6,857 nucleotides of DNA from contig CAJWLW010000268.1 of NCBI GenBank assembly GCA_913042885.1, positions 1 to 6,857 on the forward strand, written 5' to 3'. Source of the stretch: an uncultured Lentisphaeria bacterium. GTDB lineage: Bacteria; Verrucomicrobiota; Lentisphaeria; JABSQK01; CAJWLW01. The position numbers were made by a program, and so were the translations under genes. Below are positions 1-6,857 of the stretch, piece after piece. Under the pieces are notes generated by a model. The model was given only the letters and a program-made list of their open reading frames with translations. It was not told the DNA's origin and ran no database searches. Each line of letters starts with the position of its first letter. Position 1 is the first letter of the stretch.

Positions 1-3000
1 TGCAGTGTGCCCACGACGCCGTCGCTTGTCGGATAGGCCATGACATGATCGCGAAAGCCGTTAGCCGCATCGAAGTCGTTCCAGATATGACCCCACCCCG
101 CCTGATACGCATAGGTCATGACGCCGTCGTACCCCGTCTTCCACAGGAGCAGCCCGAAATTGCGCCGGTAGGTCAGCGGTTCCTCGATGCCGCCCTGCGG
201 ATTGGCGTAGTTGTAAATGAGCAAGTCGGCCTCGTGCAGGCGCGCCGCCCACTCCGGGTTCGGCACGCCGCCGGCGACGACAAGGTTTACGACATCATTA
301 AACTGATCCCACAATTCCTCACGGGACGGCCCTGTCCCCATCCATACCGCCGGGCTCGCCGCCAGATAGACTTTCGCGCCGATCTCTTCGCGCAGGAAAC
401 GCCACGGTGCGATCTGCTGCCGGCATTGTTCAACCCCTGCCTCGTCAGGGCCATAGTTGTAATACTCGCGATAGCCAAATGCCTTCGTCAGTTCCACGAC
501 CTCTCCCAGAACACGGCGGGCCAATTCTGGGTCGTCGGCGGGGCCGTACCCCCAGAAACATCCGAAGAAGCGGTCCGTGCTGATGCCCGCATCCCGGCGC
601 ATCTCGAACACGCGTTTCATCAGCGCCATTGCTGCCGGGCGTCCCTCGCCGGTTGTCTGGTAACACAGCGGTGCATCGACACCGTGGGCGACGAGGTCGT
701 GCAGCTCCGCGGCGTACTGAGTCTCTGTTTTGTTGTTGGCCTGGACGACCGGCGTTTCCGAGCCGGAGAGCACGCCGCGGTAGAAGATCGACTGTTCGAC
801 CATGCTCGGCGTCAGTTCGAACGGATACACCTCGAGGTGCAGCGGCAACACCGCCGCGGCCGATCCGGCACATTGCACCGTCAGTGATCCCTTGTAATGT
901 CCGGGCGCTGCATCCGCCGGGACATGCACCGTAACCCAGAATTGCCGAACCTGGTCGGCTGGGATGTTCACCGGAAGCAGCGTCGGTGCATCACGAATAA
1001 TGAGCTCAGATGTCAGATTCTCGTTTTCTTTTACGGTCACGTCCTCGTACCGCATCTCCCCCGTCTGCGGATCGGTCACGCGCAGGAGGTTTTGCTGCTT
1101 CTCGAGGTCGACGCGCAGGAGATCGTCGTCGTTGACCAGAAGCTCCGGCATCAGCGCCTTGCCCTTCACCGTCTGCACCCCGCCCGGTGTCCAGCCGCCG
1201 CCGCCCTGGTACCAGCATTTGACGAGCTTGATATCGACCGCGGAGGCGTCAATGACGCCGTCCGCAGATACGAGTGCTGATGATTTGACGGTCAGATTTT
1301 CGACATTCCCCGATGGTATGACCACGAAGGATACGGACTCGTACTCCGCCGGACATGCGGCCAGCGTCAGCTCCGGCGGCGCCGTCCCATGCGTCGCCAG
1401 CGACGTCGGCAGGATCCGGTCATTGGTCATTGTCGGTGCCGGGCGCAGGACGAACGGCCTGCCATCTTCCGCAAAGAGCAACGCGGCTGTGGTGTTGGCC
1501 AGGACGTTGCCGTCGGTGAGCACGGCGTGGATCCGCGCGTCGAGTGCAGTTTCTGCTGCAATCACATCTCGTGGCGCCATAGCATCGACCTCGTCGAGCA
1601 ATTCTGCGATCGCCTGTCGAGTCTGCCTCAGACGGGGCTGGAGATCGGCTGTCTTCGGATCCGCCAGTGCCTGCAGCTGTTCAATTGCATCCGCTGTACG
1701 CGACAGCGACAGGCGCCATTTCTCCGTTACCTTCCTCGCCTGCCTGCCGGCGGCAGCGGCCATGACTAATGCCGCCTGACCGCGGTCGTTGACAAAGTAC
1801 ATGTCTGCAAATTTTGCCGGATCATGAAAGCGCACGTCGATCGGCGCCCAGGAACTGTTTTCGCCGAGTCGTTTCTGCGAGCGTGTGAAGTTTACTTTCC
1901 ACAAGGAGCCTTCAGCCGGGCGCGCGTCGAGCTCGGCGAGCGGAATCTGTATCTCGACGGTCCAGGCGGCGTCCTCGCGGGTGGCTTGCGCTGTCCAGTT
2001 GCCGGTCCATTGGTCGACATCGTGCAGGCCGACGTTGTCCCCCTGTGTGCCGATGCTGTTGACGACCAGGTAATAATAGTCAACACCGACAATCGGCGTT
2101 TCGGGAAAAGCGCTGTCCGGCGGGATGAGATAGAGTTCTATGCAGTCGTCGCCCCACAGCCCGGCCGGGTCACGCCCGTGCTTTTCCGCTTTCACCGAGC
2201 CAAGGTCCGACTCGAAACAGCGGTATCCCAGGTAGAGATTCTCGTCATCATGGAGAAGATAGACCTCGGTCTGCTCAGCCGGTTTTCGGGTCGGGCTAGT
2301 GATCGTGCTGGTGAATTCTCCGGCAACACCCGCCCGCGCCCAGCATGCGTCATCCAGTTTGCCGTCGACGACCGGCGTGATCGTCGTGCGGATACACCCG
2401 ACGGAATGGGTCGGGTGCAGGGCCTCGTCTGTCGGCTGTGGGTTTTTATGCACGAGTGCTGCGTCGTCGACCGAGAGCGTGACGTTCGGCGTGTGCAGTT
2501 GTACGACGCAACGGGCTATCACATACTGCCCGCGCTCGTCGATCGTTCCAGATGTCGAGTACCGATGCCATTCAGGCGTTACATCAACCCACTCACGAGA
2601 CTGAATCTCGATAACCGTCTCACCCGGTCCGATACCGCCCAGCAACATCAGCGCGACGCTGGCGCGCGCCGGCTTGTCGGACCGTAGCCAGAACGACAGC
2701 GAATACTGCTCTCCCGGCAGATACAGCTTCCTTTCGCTCTGCTCGACCATGGCCCACTCGAGCTCGGGCCCGAACTCGAGCTGCACCGCGTTCTCGCCAC
2801 CGTGCACAGGTGCGCCGAGTCGCAGTCGCGGTTCCGGTGTATCGGCGCGCGGGTGCTTCATCAGCGTCCAGTCCTCCGGCATGTCGCCCGCATCGATTTC
2901 TTCGAAGGCAGGGTTCTCGAACAAGTTCGAAGAGGCCGCGGGAGCGGTGGCGGCTGTTGCGATGAGGACGAGGACGGTGAGGAGTTGGTCGTGGAGTTTC

Positions 3001-3002
3001 CA
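1..3002 (-). CDS. Secreted multidomain GH123/DUF4091-like glycoside hydrolase with CBM9 module (partial, 3' end outside window)
   Basis: One frame (codons 3000-3002 down to 3-5) stays open for 1000 codons and runs off the left edge. Residues are numbered from the TGG codon at 3002. Residues 1-23 form a signal peptide (hydrophobic LLTVLVLIATAATAPA). About 26-187 is a jelly-roll carbohydrate-binding-like module (NLFENPAFEE, SFWLRSD). About 201-403 matches a CBM9-type / DOMON-like module (PVVDGKLDDACW, YLGYRCFESD, GDDCIELYLIP, WTVEIQIPLAEL). About 404-515 is a helical spacer. From about 545 a GH123-type beta domain starts (ACPAEYESVSFVV). The barrel begins near 735 (SIFYRG) and carries YNYGPDEAG. 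Its D853-E854 pair is the likely equivalent of the catalytic Asp-Glu of GH123 beta-N-acetylgalactosaminidases. The last visible motif, YPTSDGVVGTL, normally lies shortly before the family's C-terminal region, so roughly 100 residues are probably missing. The protein is exported and likely hydrolyses an amino-sugar glycan. The start is unresolved: there is no in-frame ATG between 3002 and 3182. Candidates are a one-base slip at ATG 3003, TTG at 3051-3053, or ATG at 3183-3185. Confidence 0.88.
2934..3002 (-). other. Predicted Sec signal peptide of the GH123-like protein
   Basis: In the frame beginning at 3002 the sequence reads WKLHDQ, then a hydrophobic core LLTVLVLIATAATA, then PAASS. An A-x-A type cleavage site lies around A20-P-A22 (cleavage after residue 22 or 23). 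This is the only protein of the four with an export signal. The hydrophobic core is secure; the first residue depends on the unresolved start codon. Confidence 0.8.
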
Positions 3003-3003
3003 T

Positions 3004-3015
3004 AGTTCGCGAACT
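3004..3015. repeat. 12-bp perfect palindrome AGTTCGCGAACT just ahead of the GH123-like gene
   Basis: The sequence AGTTCGCGAACT is self-complementary over all 12 bases. It sits directly next to the ATG at 3001-3003 (minus strand) and 6 bp from the outer end of the large stem-loop. It could be an operator half of a dimeric regulator or a second small hairpin near the translation start. Its position is suggestive, but a single 12-bp palindrome can also arise by chance in GC-rich DNA. Confidence 0.4.
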
Positions 3016-3021
3016 TTTTGT

Positions 3022-3137
3022 CTGAGTCCCGTCTTTAGGCGGAAGTCTCCCAAGCGCTTTAGCCCGGACGTCTTCTTCAGATGAATTTCGGGCGACCTAA
3101 AGGCCGCGGGAGACTTCCGCCTAAAGGCGGGACCCAG
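3022..3137. repeat. 116-bp imperfect palindrome (long stem-loop) between the PhyH and GH123-like genes
   Basis: Arms at 3022-3051 and 3108-3137 are 30 bases each and complementary at 28 positions, with mismatches at 3025/3134 and 3032/3127. The inner part pairs further but imperfectly: CTTTAG (3057-3062) with CTAAAG (3097-3102), and CCCG (3063-3066) with CGGG (3089-3092). This leaves a loop of about 22 bases. Within the right half CCTAAAGG recurs at 3096-3103 and 3120-3127; within the left half TTTAG recurs with the same 24-base spacing. No run of T follows the stem in either direction, so it is not a classical intrinsic terminator. It may be a dispersed REP/MITE-like palindrome, a processing or mRNA-stability element, or an attenuating hairpin between operon genes. 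No transposase is adjacent. Confidence 0.85.
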
Positions 3138-3190
3138 GCCTGGAAGCGAAACATTCGCAATCGCTGTGTTGGACACTTCACACATACGCG

Positions 3191-4060
3191 TCAGTCCCGT
3201 GAACAATGTAAATCGACCGGGGCGCCGGGGGCCCACGCCGGCAATCCGTCGGGCAGTGAATAGTCGAAGCATTCGTCATCGCTCGGGTACGGATTGGTTC
3301 GTCGCTCATGGAGCGCGGCCTGATAAAGCAGACACCGCTTCTCCATCAACTCATGGGGCCACCACTCATACTTTTCGTTCAGGCTGACGGAGCGGTTGTC
3401 GAAGTAAACCACGCGCCGCTGCTTGCCGCTTTTGTTTTCCGGGCTGCCATGGATCACCTTGCTATTGTGCAGCATCACGTCACCGGGTTCGACTTCTGCC
3501 GGGATGGCGCCGGGCACCCCGAAATCCGTCTTGCCGCGCGCCCGCCATTCTTTCTTTTCGCGTTCCATCCATTCTATCGCTTCGTCTTTTTCCCAACGGT
3601 GACTTTTCGGGATAACCCAGACGCAACTGTTTTCGATGGTGGATTTATCAGGGTAGATATCGATCTGGAACAGCGGATCGTCGTCATTCGTCACCATGCT
3701 ATCGCGGTGCCACGGCACCGAGGAGCCATTGTTCTTCAGCTTGAAGACAAGCGTCTCATAGCTGGGAATAAAGTCCGGGCCGACGATCCGCGTCAGCAAA
3801 TCGCCGATGAACGGGTGGGCCAGTAGACGCATAGAAAAGGTGTTCGGATGCATATGCAGATACTCGAGCTCGAAGGGCACACCTTCCGGGCCTTCAACCG
3901 ACCAATCCTTTGCCGGGCCGCCAGTCAGGATCTCATCGATCAGGCGGGTGGTTTCTTCCCGGACGTTAGCCATTTCGTCGTCGTGAAAAACGCTCCGGCA
4001 GATGACGTAGCCGTTGGCGTGGAAAAAATCAATTTCTTCGTCCGTGATCCTACGCATCAT
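3191..4060 (-). CDS. Phytanoyl-CoA dioxygenase (PhyH) family Fe(II)/2-oxoglutarate-dependent oxygenase
   Basis: This 289-residue protein is a complete, normal-length PhyH-family oxygenase of the double-stranded beta-helix fold. It couples oxidative decarboxylation of 2-oxoglutarate to hydroxylation of a small substrate. The iron-binding triad is visible as H118 and D120 in VPWHRDS and H204 in KVIHGSPENKSGKQRR; R215 or R216 is the likely 2-oxoglutarate-binding arginine. The N-terminal ITDEEIDFFHANGYVI (5-20) is the standard PhyH opening. EPGDVMLHNSKVIHGS (191-206) is the usual strand leading to the distal histidine. There is no signal peptide, so it is cytoplasmic. Two consecutive ATGs occur (4060 and 4057); the first overlaps the sialidase-like gene by 11 bp, and neither has a clear Shine-Dalgarno sequence, which suggests translational coupling. 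The family is secure; the substrate cannot be read from sequence. Given the neighbours, a sugar-derived or methylated small molecule is more likely than a fatty acyl-CoA (inference). Confidence 0.93.
   Translation of the reverse strand: MMRRITDEEIDFFHANGYVICRSVFHDDEMANVREETTRLIDEILTGGPAKDWSVEGPEGVPFELEYLHMHPNTFSMRLLAHPFIGDLLTRIVGPDFIPSYETLVFKLKNNGSSVPWHRDSMVTNDDDPLFQIDIYPDKSTIENSCVWVIPKSHRWEKDEAIEWMEREKKEWRARGKTDFGVPGAIPAEVEPGDVMLHNSKVIHGSPENKSGKQRRVVYFDNRSVSLNEKYEWWPHELMEKRCLLYQAALHERRTNPYPSDDECFDYSLPDGLPAWAPGAPVDLHCSRD
4050..4060 (-). other. 11-bp gene overlap joining the sialidase-like and PhyH genes
   Basis: The PhyH gene starts (ATG at 4058-4060) before the sialidase-like gene ends (TAG at 4050-4052). 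The overlap and lack of a recognisable ribosome binding site indicate cotranscription and coupled translation. A second ATG at 4055-4057 could be the actual start and would still overlap. Confidence 0.8.
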
Positions 4061-5306
4061 AAAGCCAATCGATTGGTCGAATGACCACCTTCAGGCCGAC
4101 GGTCATTCCGGCTGTCCCGTAGTCGCTCGCCATGTAGGTGATGATGACGTTGCCGTCTTTCGTGAACGCCGCGCTCGGGTAGCAGTTGTGAATCAACCCG
4201 GGCCAGCGGGGATAGCGTTTCGTGACCGCTTCCGGGTACTCTGTACGCGTACCCTGCTCCCCGAGCGCCGTACGGTCCAGCATCGCGTAATACTCGCTCA
4301 CCGTATCGGTCGCGCCAGCTTCGGGTTCGACTCGTGTGGTGTCGTCGAGGGAGTCGAGGTTCCGAAAGTGGGTCCAGGATTCACCGTCGTCCTTTGAAAT
4401 TGCACATGACACCCGCATCCGTCCCAAGCCGTCGGCCATCTCTTGTCCGGAAGCCTGGTTCCAGACGCACAGGAGATCATTGGACTCCGGGATTGTCTTC
4501 AAGGCGGCTGGCGCGTAGCCGGCAGCCAGGCCCGTGGGCTGTGCCTGCGTCCACGTCATGCCGTCGTCTTTGCTGTAGCTCTTGTAAAGCTGCCCCAGGC
4601 AGGTGCGTCCCAGACACAACAGCCGGCCGTCGCGGAGCTCGGCCACGACGGGTTCTTCGAAATGGGTCAGGGCGAAGAGACGTTCGCCCTGCATCAGCGG
4701 AATCGCAATCTCGCCGCGGCTTCGTGCCCACGTGAAACCGTCGTCGTCGCTGTAATACATGAAGCTGGCGCAGAGCTCACCGAACAGGGCATAGGCCGGG
4801 ACCAGAATCCGTCCCGATGACAGAGCCAGCGCCGAGTCGCCGCATTGGGCGATCGATCCCAGGGTGCCGATGTCGTTGATCTGCACCGGGGCCGACCACG
4901 TTTCGCCTTCGTCCGCCGAGGTCTTGAAGATCATGCGCCGATTGAGGCCGTCGTTCATCTCGACGTAGACATGTGCCAGCAGGCCATGATGGACATGGCC
5001 AAGTTCTTCGTCCTCACCAACCGGCACGTGGGGCGGCAGTCGAAAGAGAGAAAGCCGGCCGACATTGAACCGCGCTGTATTGGGTTCGACCAAGAACGGC
5101 TCGCTCCAGGTCTGGCCGCCGTCATCGCTGATCTTGCCGCGGACGTCGGCAGCCGACCAGTCGGTGGCGCCGGTGTAAAAGTTCATGTAATAGAGCAGCA
5201 GTCGGCCGTCGCGCAGTTCTACGACGCTGCCTTCGCTGTTACGCAGATTCCGCGGGCCGGTTTCGAAAAGCGGACAGACTATCATGTCGATGGAAGAACC
5301 GCTCAT
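4050..5306 (-). CDS. Sialidase-like Asp-box (BNR) beta-propeller protein
   Basis: This 418-residue protein has the sialidase / neuraminidase-like six-bladed propeller (BNR_2 type). Five Asp-box motifs (S-x-D-x-G-x-T/S-W) are visible: SDDGGQTW (60-67), SADEGETW (130-137), SDDDGFTW (186-193), SKDDGMTW (245-252) and SKDDGESW (304-311). The N-terminal SEGSVVELRDGRLLLYY (24-40) and its counterpart EEPVVAELRDGRLLCL (217-232) are typical of this family. It has no signal peptide, so it is probably cytoplasmic and acts on imported oligosaccharides. The canonical (F/Y)RIP motif of GH33 sialidases is not evident: the equivalent stretch reads NLRNSEG. True sialic-acid hydrolysis is therefore not established, and a different glycosidase, a lyase or a non-catalytic role is possible. 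Its ATG lies inside the stop of the upstream gene (ATGA overlap) with only a weak purine-rich stretch (GTGAAG) ahead of it. Its 3' end overlaps the next start by 11 bp. Confidence 0.9.
   Translation of the reverse strand: MSGSSIDMIVCPLFETGPRNLRNSEGSVVELRDGRLLLYYMNFYTGATDWSAADVRGKISDDGGQTWSEPFLVEPNTARFNVGRLSLFRLPPHVPVGEDEELGHVHHGLLAHVYVEMNDGLNRRMIFKTSADEGETWSAPVQINDIGTLGSIAQCGDSALALSSGRILVPAYALFGELCASFMYYSDDDGFTWARSRGEIAIPLMQGERLFALTHFEEPVVAELRDGRLLCLGRTCLGQLYKSYSKDDGMTWTQAQPTGLAAGYAPAALKTIPESNDLLCVWNQASGQEMADGLGRMRVSCAISKDDGESWTHFRNLDSLDDTTRVEPEAGATDTVSEYYAMLDRTALGEQGTRTEYPEAVTKRYPRWPGLIHNCYPSAAFTKDGNVIITYMASDYGTAGMTVGLKVVIRPIDWLYDA
5303..5306 (-). other. ATGA stop/start overlap (translational coupling)
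   Basis: On the minus strand the bases ATGA contain the ATG of the sialidase-like gene and the TGA stop of the barrel-protein gene. With no good Shine-Dalgarno in front of it, the downstream gene is most simply translated by ribosomes that have just finished the upstream gene. This supports a shared transcript. Confidence 0.85.
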
Positions 5307-6841
5307 CGTTTGTACTTCACAACCAGTGCGAGTTCGGAAATGATAGGCCTACCTTCCACCGCGTCACATCGTTTTTTCAACAGGGCGGTGAAGGCGTTGT
5401 CGCCTTGGCGCAGCAGTGACGGATCGAGTTGGGCAAACAGAAAGAAATTGCTGGGCTGGGCCGGCGATACACCGTCCGTATGATAGACCACATCGACGGC
5501 GACCGACGTGCCATTGATCTGGAACTCGATCTCGTCCATGTGCGTCAGGTTATCGACGTAAATCAGCAGCGACAACTCGCGGAGTTCGCGGGCGTTGACG
5601 TCATCGCCGACCGGCAGCGTGAGGGCGAGCGGTTGGCTCAGTGCAAGCTCGACCGGCAGCCGACCGGTCTGCGGGTAGACGTGCTCCTTGCCGCGTTCCG
5701 ACAGGTTGTCGACGGCGAACACCTTGTCCATCGGCGCGAGGCGATCGGGATCGCCGATGGCGCTCCACTCGGACGACATCGGGTCGGCGTTGAAGATGTA
5801 GAGGCCGTCGACACCGGCGTTCCAGGCATGAGTTGCAATGCCGGCCCAGATGTCGGTCATCTCAAGTCCAGACATAACGGGGGGCCCCTTTTCGGCTACG
5901 CCGGCATACACCGGCTTGTCATGGCGATGGCCGAGCTCGACAAGCTCCGCTAGCGGGCCGGTGAATGGGTCGTTTTCGAGGGAGCTGACGACGATGTCGA
6001 TCAGGTCGTCGGCCAGCCAGCGCTCGATGTCGAGGCCGATCTTACAGCAGCAGTCCACCTGGTTGGGGACGCGGCAGGTAATCAGTAACGGTTTGCCCCG
6101 TTCGCGGCCCACTGCCTCGGTCATCTCCCGCACCCGGCGCATGAAACCGCTCATCACGTCGAGGTGTTCTTGCTCGCACGGCCGGCATTCGAGGGTCGGC
6201 CGGAAGTAAATCGGATTGCGCAGGAAATCGAGCTCGATGCCGTCGATGTCGTAGCGCCGACAGACGTCTTCGATTATGGCCAGCTGACGGTCGCGGATTT
6301 CCTCGCGCCCGTAATCCACGGCGGTGGCGTAAAGGTACGGCTGCGCCCAATCCGAATTGGGCCGGACAGCGCCGACATCGCCCTCCTGAAAGATCAGCAG
6401 TTCCGGGTGCTGTTTCTTGAACTCGGGGTAAAAGACCGGATACCAATTGTCGTGGATATCGTTCATCCGCTGGGACCAGACAACTTCAATGTCGTGCTTA
6501 CGGCAGAAATCGATGGTCAGCTGCAAACCGTCGCGGCCGCCGGCGATCCAGTCGGCTGCAAAGTTCCGCTTGGTCGGCACGAGTGCGGGCCGGTCGTAGA
6601 GCTCCGCGACCTTCGAATCATGGGTGTGCAGGTTGAAGGAGATCGTCGAGCAATAGAAGATCGAGTCGACGTCCTTCGCTTCCATCCCGGTGCAGCGCTG
6701 TGACCAGAACGTTTCGGGTGTTGCCTGGCTATCGGCATCGAGCTGATAGCCGATGGCATCGCAGCCGTCGTTGTTGTAAATGATGCGGCGTCGCCGCCAT
6801 GTGGCCTGCCTGCGTCGCGTCTGCAATTCGTTTGCGGTCAT
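5303..6841 (-). CDS. Glycoside-hydrolase-like TIM-barrel protein with C-terminal beta domain (GHL/GH10-like, intracellular)
   Basis: This 512-residue protein is probably a cytoplasmic glycoside hydrolase of the loosely defined 'family 10-like / hypothetical glycosyl hydrolase' barrel group; the substrate is unknown. It has no signal peptide or membrane segment. The N-terminus is very basic and leads into RRRIIYNNDGCD (about residues 17-28), a beta-1 motif I associate with planctomycete-type barrel proteins. A later strand motif, DIDGIELDFLR (198-208), is the typical acidic strand end of such barrels, with E203 and D205 as candidate catalytic or substrate-contacting residues. HDIEVVWSQRMND (116-128) and GVDGLYIFNADP (343-354) look like further barrel strands. 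From about residue 415 to the end there is a beta-rich segment (LLIYVDN, EIEFQINGT, LRQGDNAFTALL) that looks like a small carbohydrate-binding sandwich. Cysteines cluster at C219/C222 and C264-C266. The ATG is 16 bases from the window edge and has only a weak AGG upstream. The stop overlaps the next gene by 4 bp. The barrel fold is fairly secure; the enzymatic activity is inferred. Confidence 0.8.
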   Translation of the reverse strand: MTANELQTRRRQATWRRRRIIYNNDGCDAIGYQLDADSQATPETFWSQRCTGMEAKDVDSIFYCSTISFNLHTHDSKVAELYDRPALVPTKRNFAADWIAGGRDGLQLTIDFCRKHDIEVVWSQRMNDIHDNWYPVFYPEFKKQHPELLIFQEGDVGAVRPNSDWAQPYLYATAVDYGREEIRDRQLAIIEDVCRRYDIDGIELDFLRNPIYFRPTLECRPCEQEHLDVMSGFMRRVREMTEAVGRERGKPLLITCRVPNQVDCCCKIGLDIERWLADDLIDIVVSSLENDPFTGPLAELVELGHRHDKPVYAGVAEKGPPVMSGLEMTDIWAGIATHAWNAGVDGLYIFNADPMSSEWSAIGDPDRLAPMDKVFAVDNLSERGKEHVYPQTGRLPVELALSQPLALTLPVGDDVNARELRELSLLIYVDNLTHMDEIEFQINGTSVAVDVVYHTDGVSPAQPSNFFLFAQLDPSLLRQGDNAFTALLKKRCDAVEGRPIISELALVVKYKR

Positions 6842-6857
6842 GGGTCGAGAACCTGGT

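Noticed and set aside
45..887. Long plus-strand open frame (about 280 residues)
   Set aside because: It is the antisense shadow of the GH123-like gene. The minus-strand frame has recognisable family motifs (YGPDEA, YPTSDGVVGTL), while this product shows no domain-like pattern.
964..2687. Long plus-strand open frames (964-1779 and 1824-2687)
   Set aside because: These are GC-driven shadows opposite the CBM9/GH123-like coding frame. Their translations are rich in Ser/Arg/Ala with no recognisable motifs.
2917..2930. Small inverted repeat TCGAAC-AA-GTTCGA
   Set aside because: It is short and lies inside the coding frame just after the signal peptide. It is likely a chance product of codon use.
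2620..3003. Minus-strand frame starting at ATG 3003 (METPRP...)
   Set aside because: It is the +1 frame of the GH123-like gene. The product is arginine-rich and featureless, and the neighbouring frame encodes a clear signal peptide and binding module.
3022..3137. Rho-independent terminator
   Set aside because: The stem is strong, but neither side is followed by a T-run in the direction of transcription. The only homopolymer (3015-3019) gives an A-run in the minus-strand transcript.
3308..3826. Plus-strand frame opposite the PhyH gene
   Set aside because: The minus strand encodes a full PhyH protein with an intact iron triad, so this is a shadow.
4065..4076. Palindrome CCAATCGATTGG near the PhyH start
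   Set aside because: It is perfect over 12 bp but lies within the sialidase-like coding sequence (PIDWL codons), with nothing else supporting a regulatory role.
6164..6703. Plus-strand frame opposite the barrel-protein gene, and similar ones at 4845-5483 and 5429-5953
   Set aside because: They lie opposite confident minus-strand genes and lack motifs or plausible starts.

Overview
All four genes in this window lie on the minus strand, so they are read from right to left. The layout looks like one polycistronic carbohydrate-catabolism operon. In transcription order it holds: (1) a 512-residue cytoplasmic protein with a glycoside-hydrolase-like TIM barrel and a C-terminal beta domain (6841 to 5303); (2) a 418-residue Asp-box (BNR) sialidase-like beta-propeller (5306 to 4050), whose start codon overlaps the stop of the first gene; (3) a 289-residue phytanoyl-CoA-dioxygenase-type (PhyH) Fe(II)/2-oxoglutarate oxygenase (4060 to 3191), overlapping the second gene by 11 bp; (4) after a 116-bp imperfect palindrome, a very large secreted multidomain protein that leaves the window at its left edge (about 3002 to 1). 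This last protein has a signal peptide, a carbohydrate-binding-like jelly roll, a CBM9-type module, a helical spacer and a GH123/DUF4091-type catalytic region.

The fourth gene has no stop codon in 1000 consecutive codons and is cut off by the window. It is the true content of positions 1-3000, even though several long open frames exist on the opposite strand there. Its start is unresolved. The signal-peptide frame has no ATG in front of it, and the nearest ATG (3001-3003) is out of register by exactly one base. This suggests a one-base insertion, a non-ATG start, or a much longer N-terminus that reads through the palindrome.

The DNA is GC-rich by eye. The mix of GH123/DUF4091 proteins with CBM9 modules, intracellular Asp-box 'sialidase' paralogues, PhyH oxygenases, and barrel proteins opening with an R-R-I-I-Y-N-N-D-G motif is familiar from Planctomycetota, Lentisphaerota, Latescibacterota, Poribacteria and related, often uncultured, polysaccharide-degrading bacteria. 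The phylum is an inference from gene content and is not proven here. Shine-Dalgarno sequences are weak or absent at the starts; the downstream genes probably rely on overlap and translational coupling.

Working model (inference): the secreted GH123-like protein binds and cuts an external amino-sugar-containing glycan. Released fragments are imported by transporters not seen here and are processed inside the cell by the sialidase-like propeller and the barrel protein. The PhyH oxygenase hydroxylates or oxidatively removes a substituent from a small molecule of the same pathway. I saw no RNA gene, CRISPR array, transposase, or defence or mobile system. The only stretch without a confident gene is 3003-3190, which holds the palindrome. 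Only 16 bases precede the first start codon at the right edge, so the operon promoter is outside the window.
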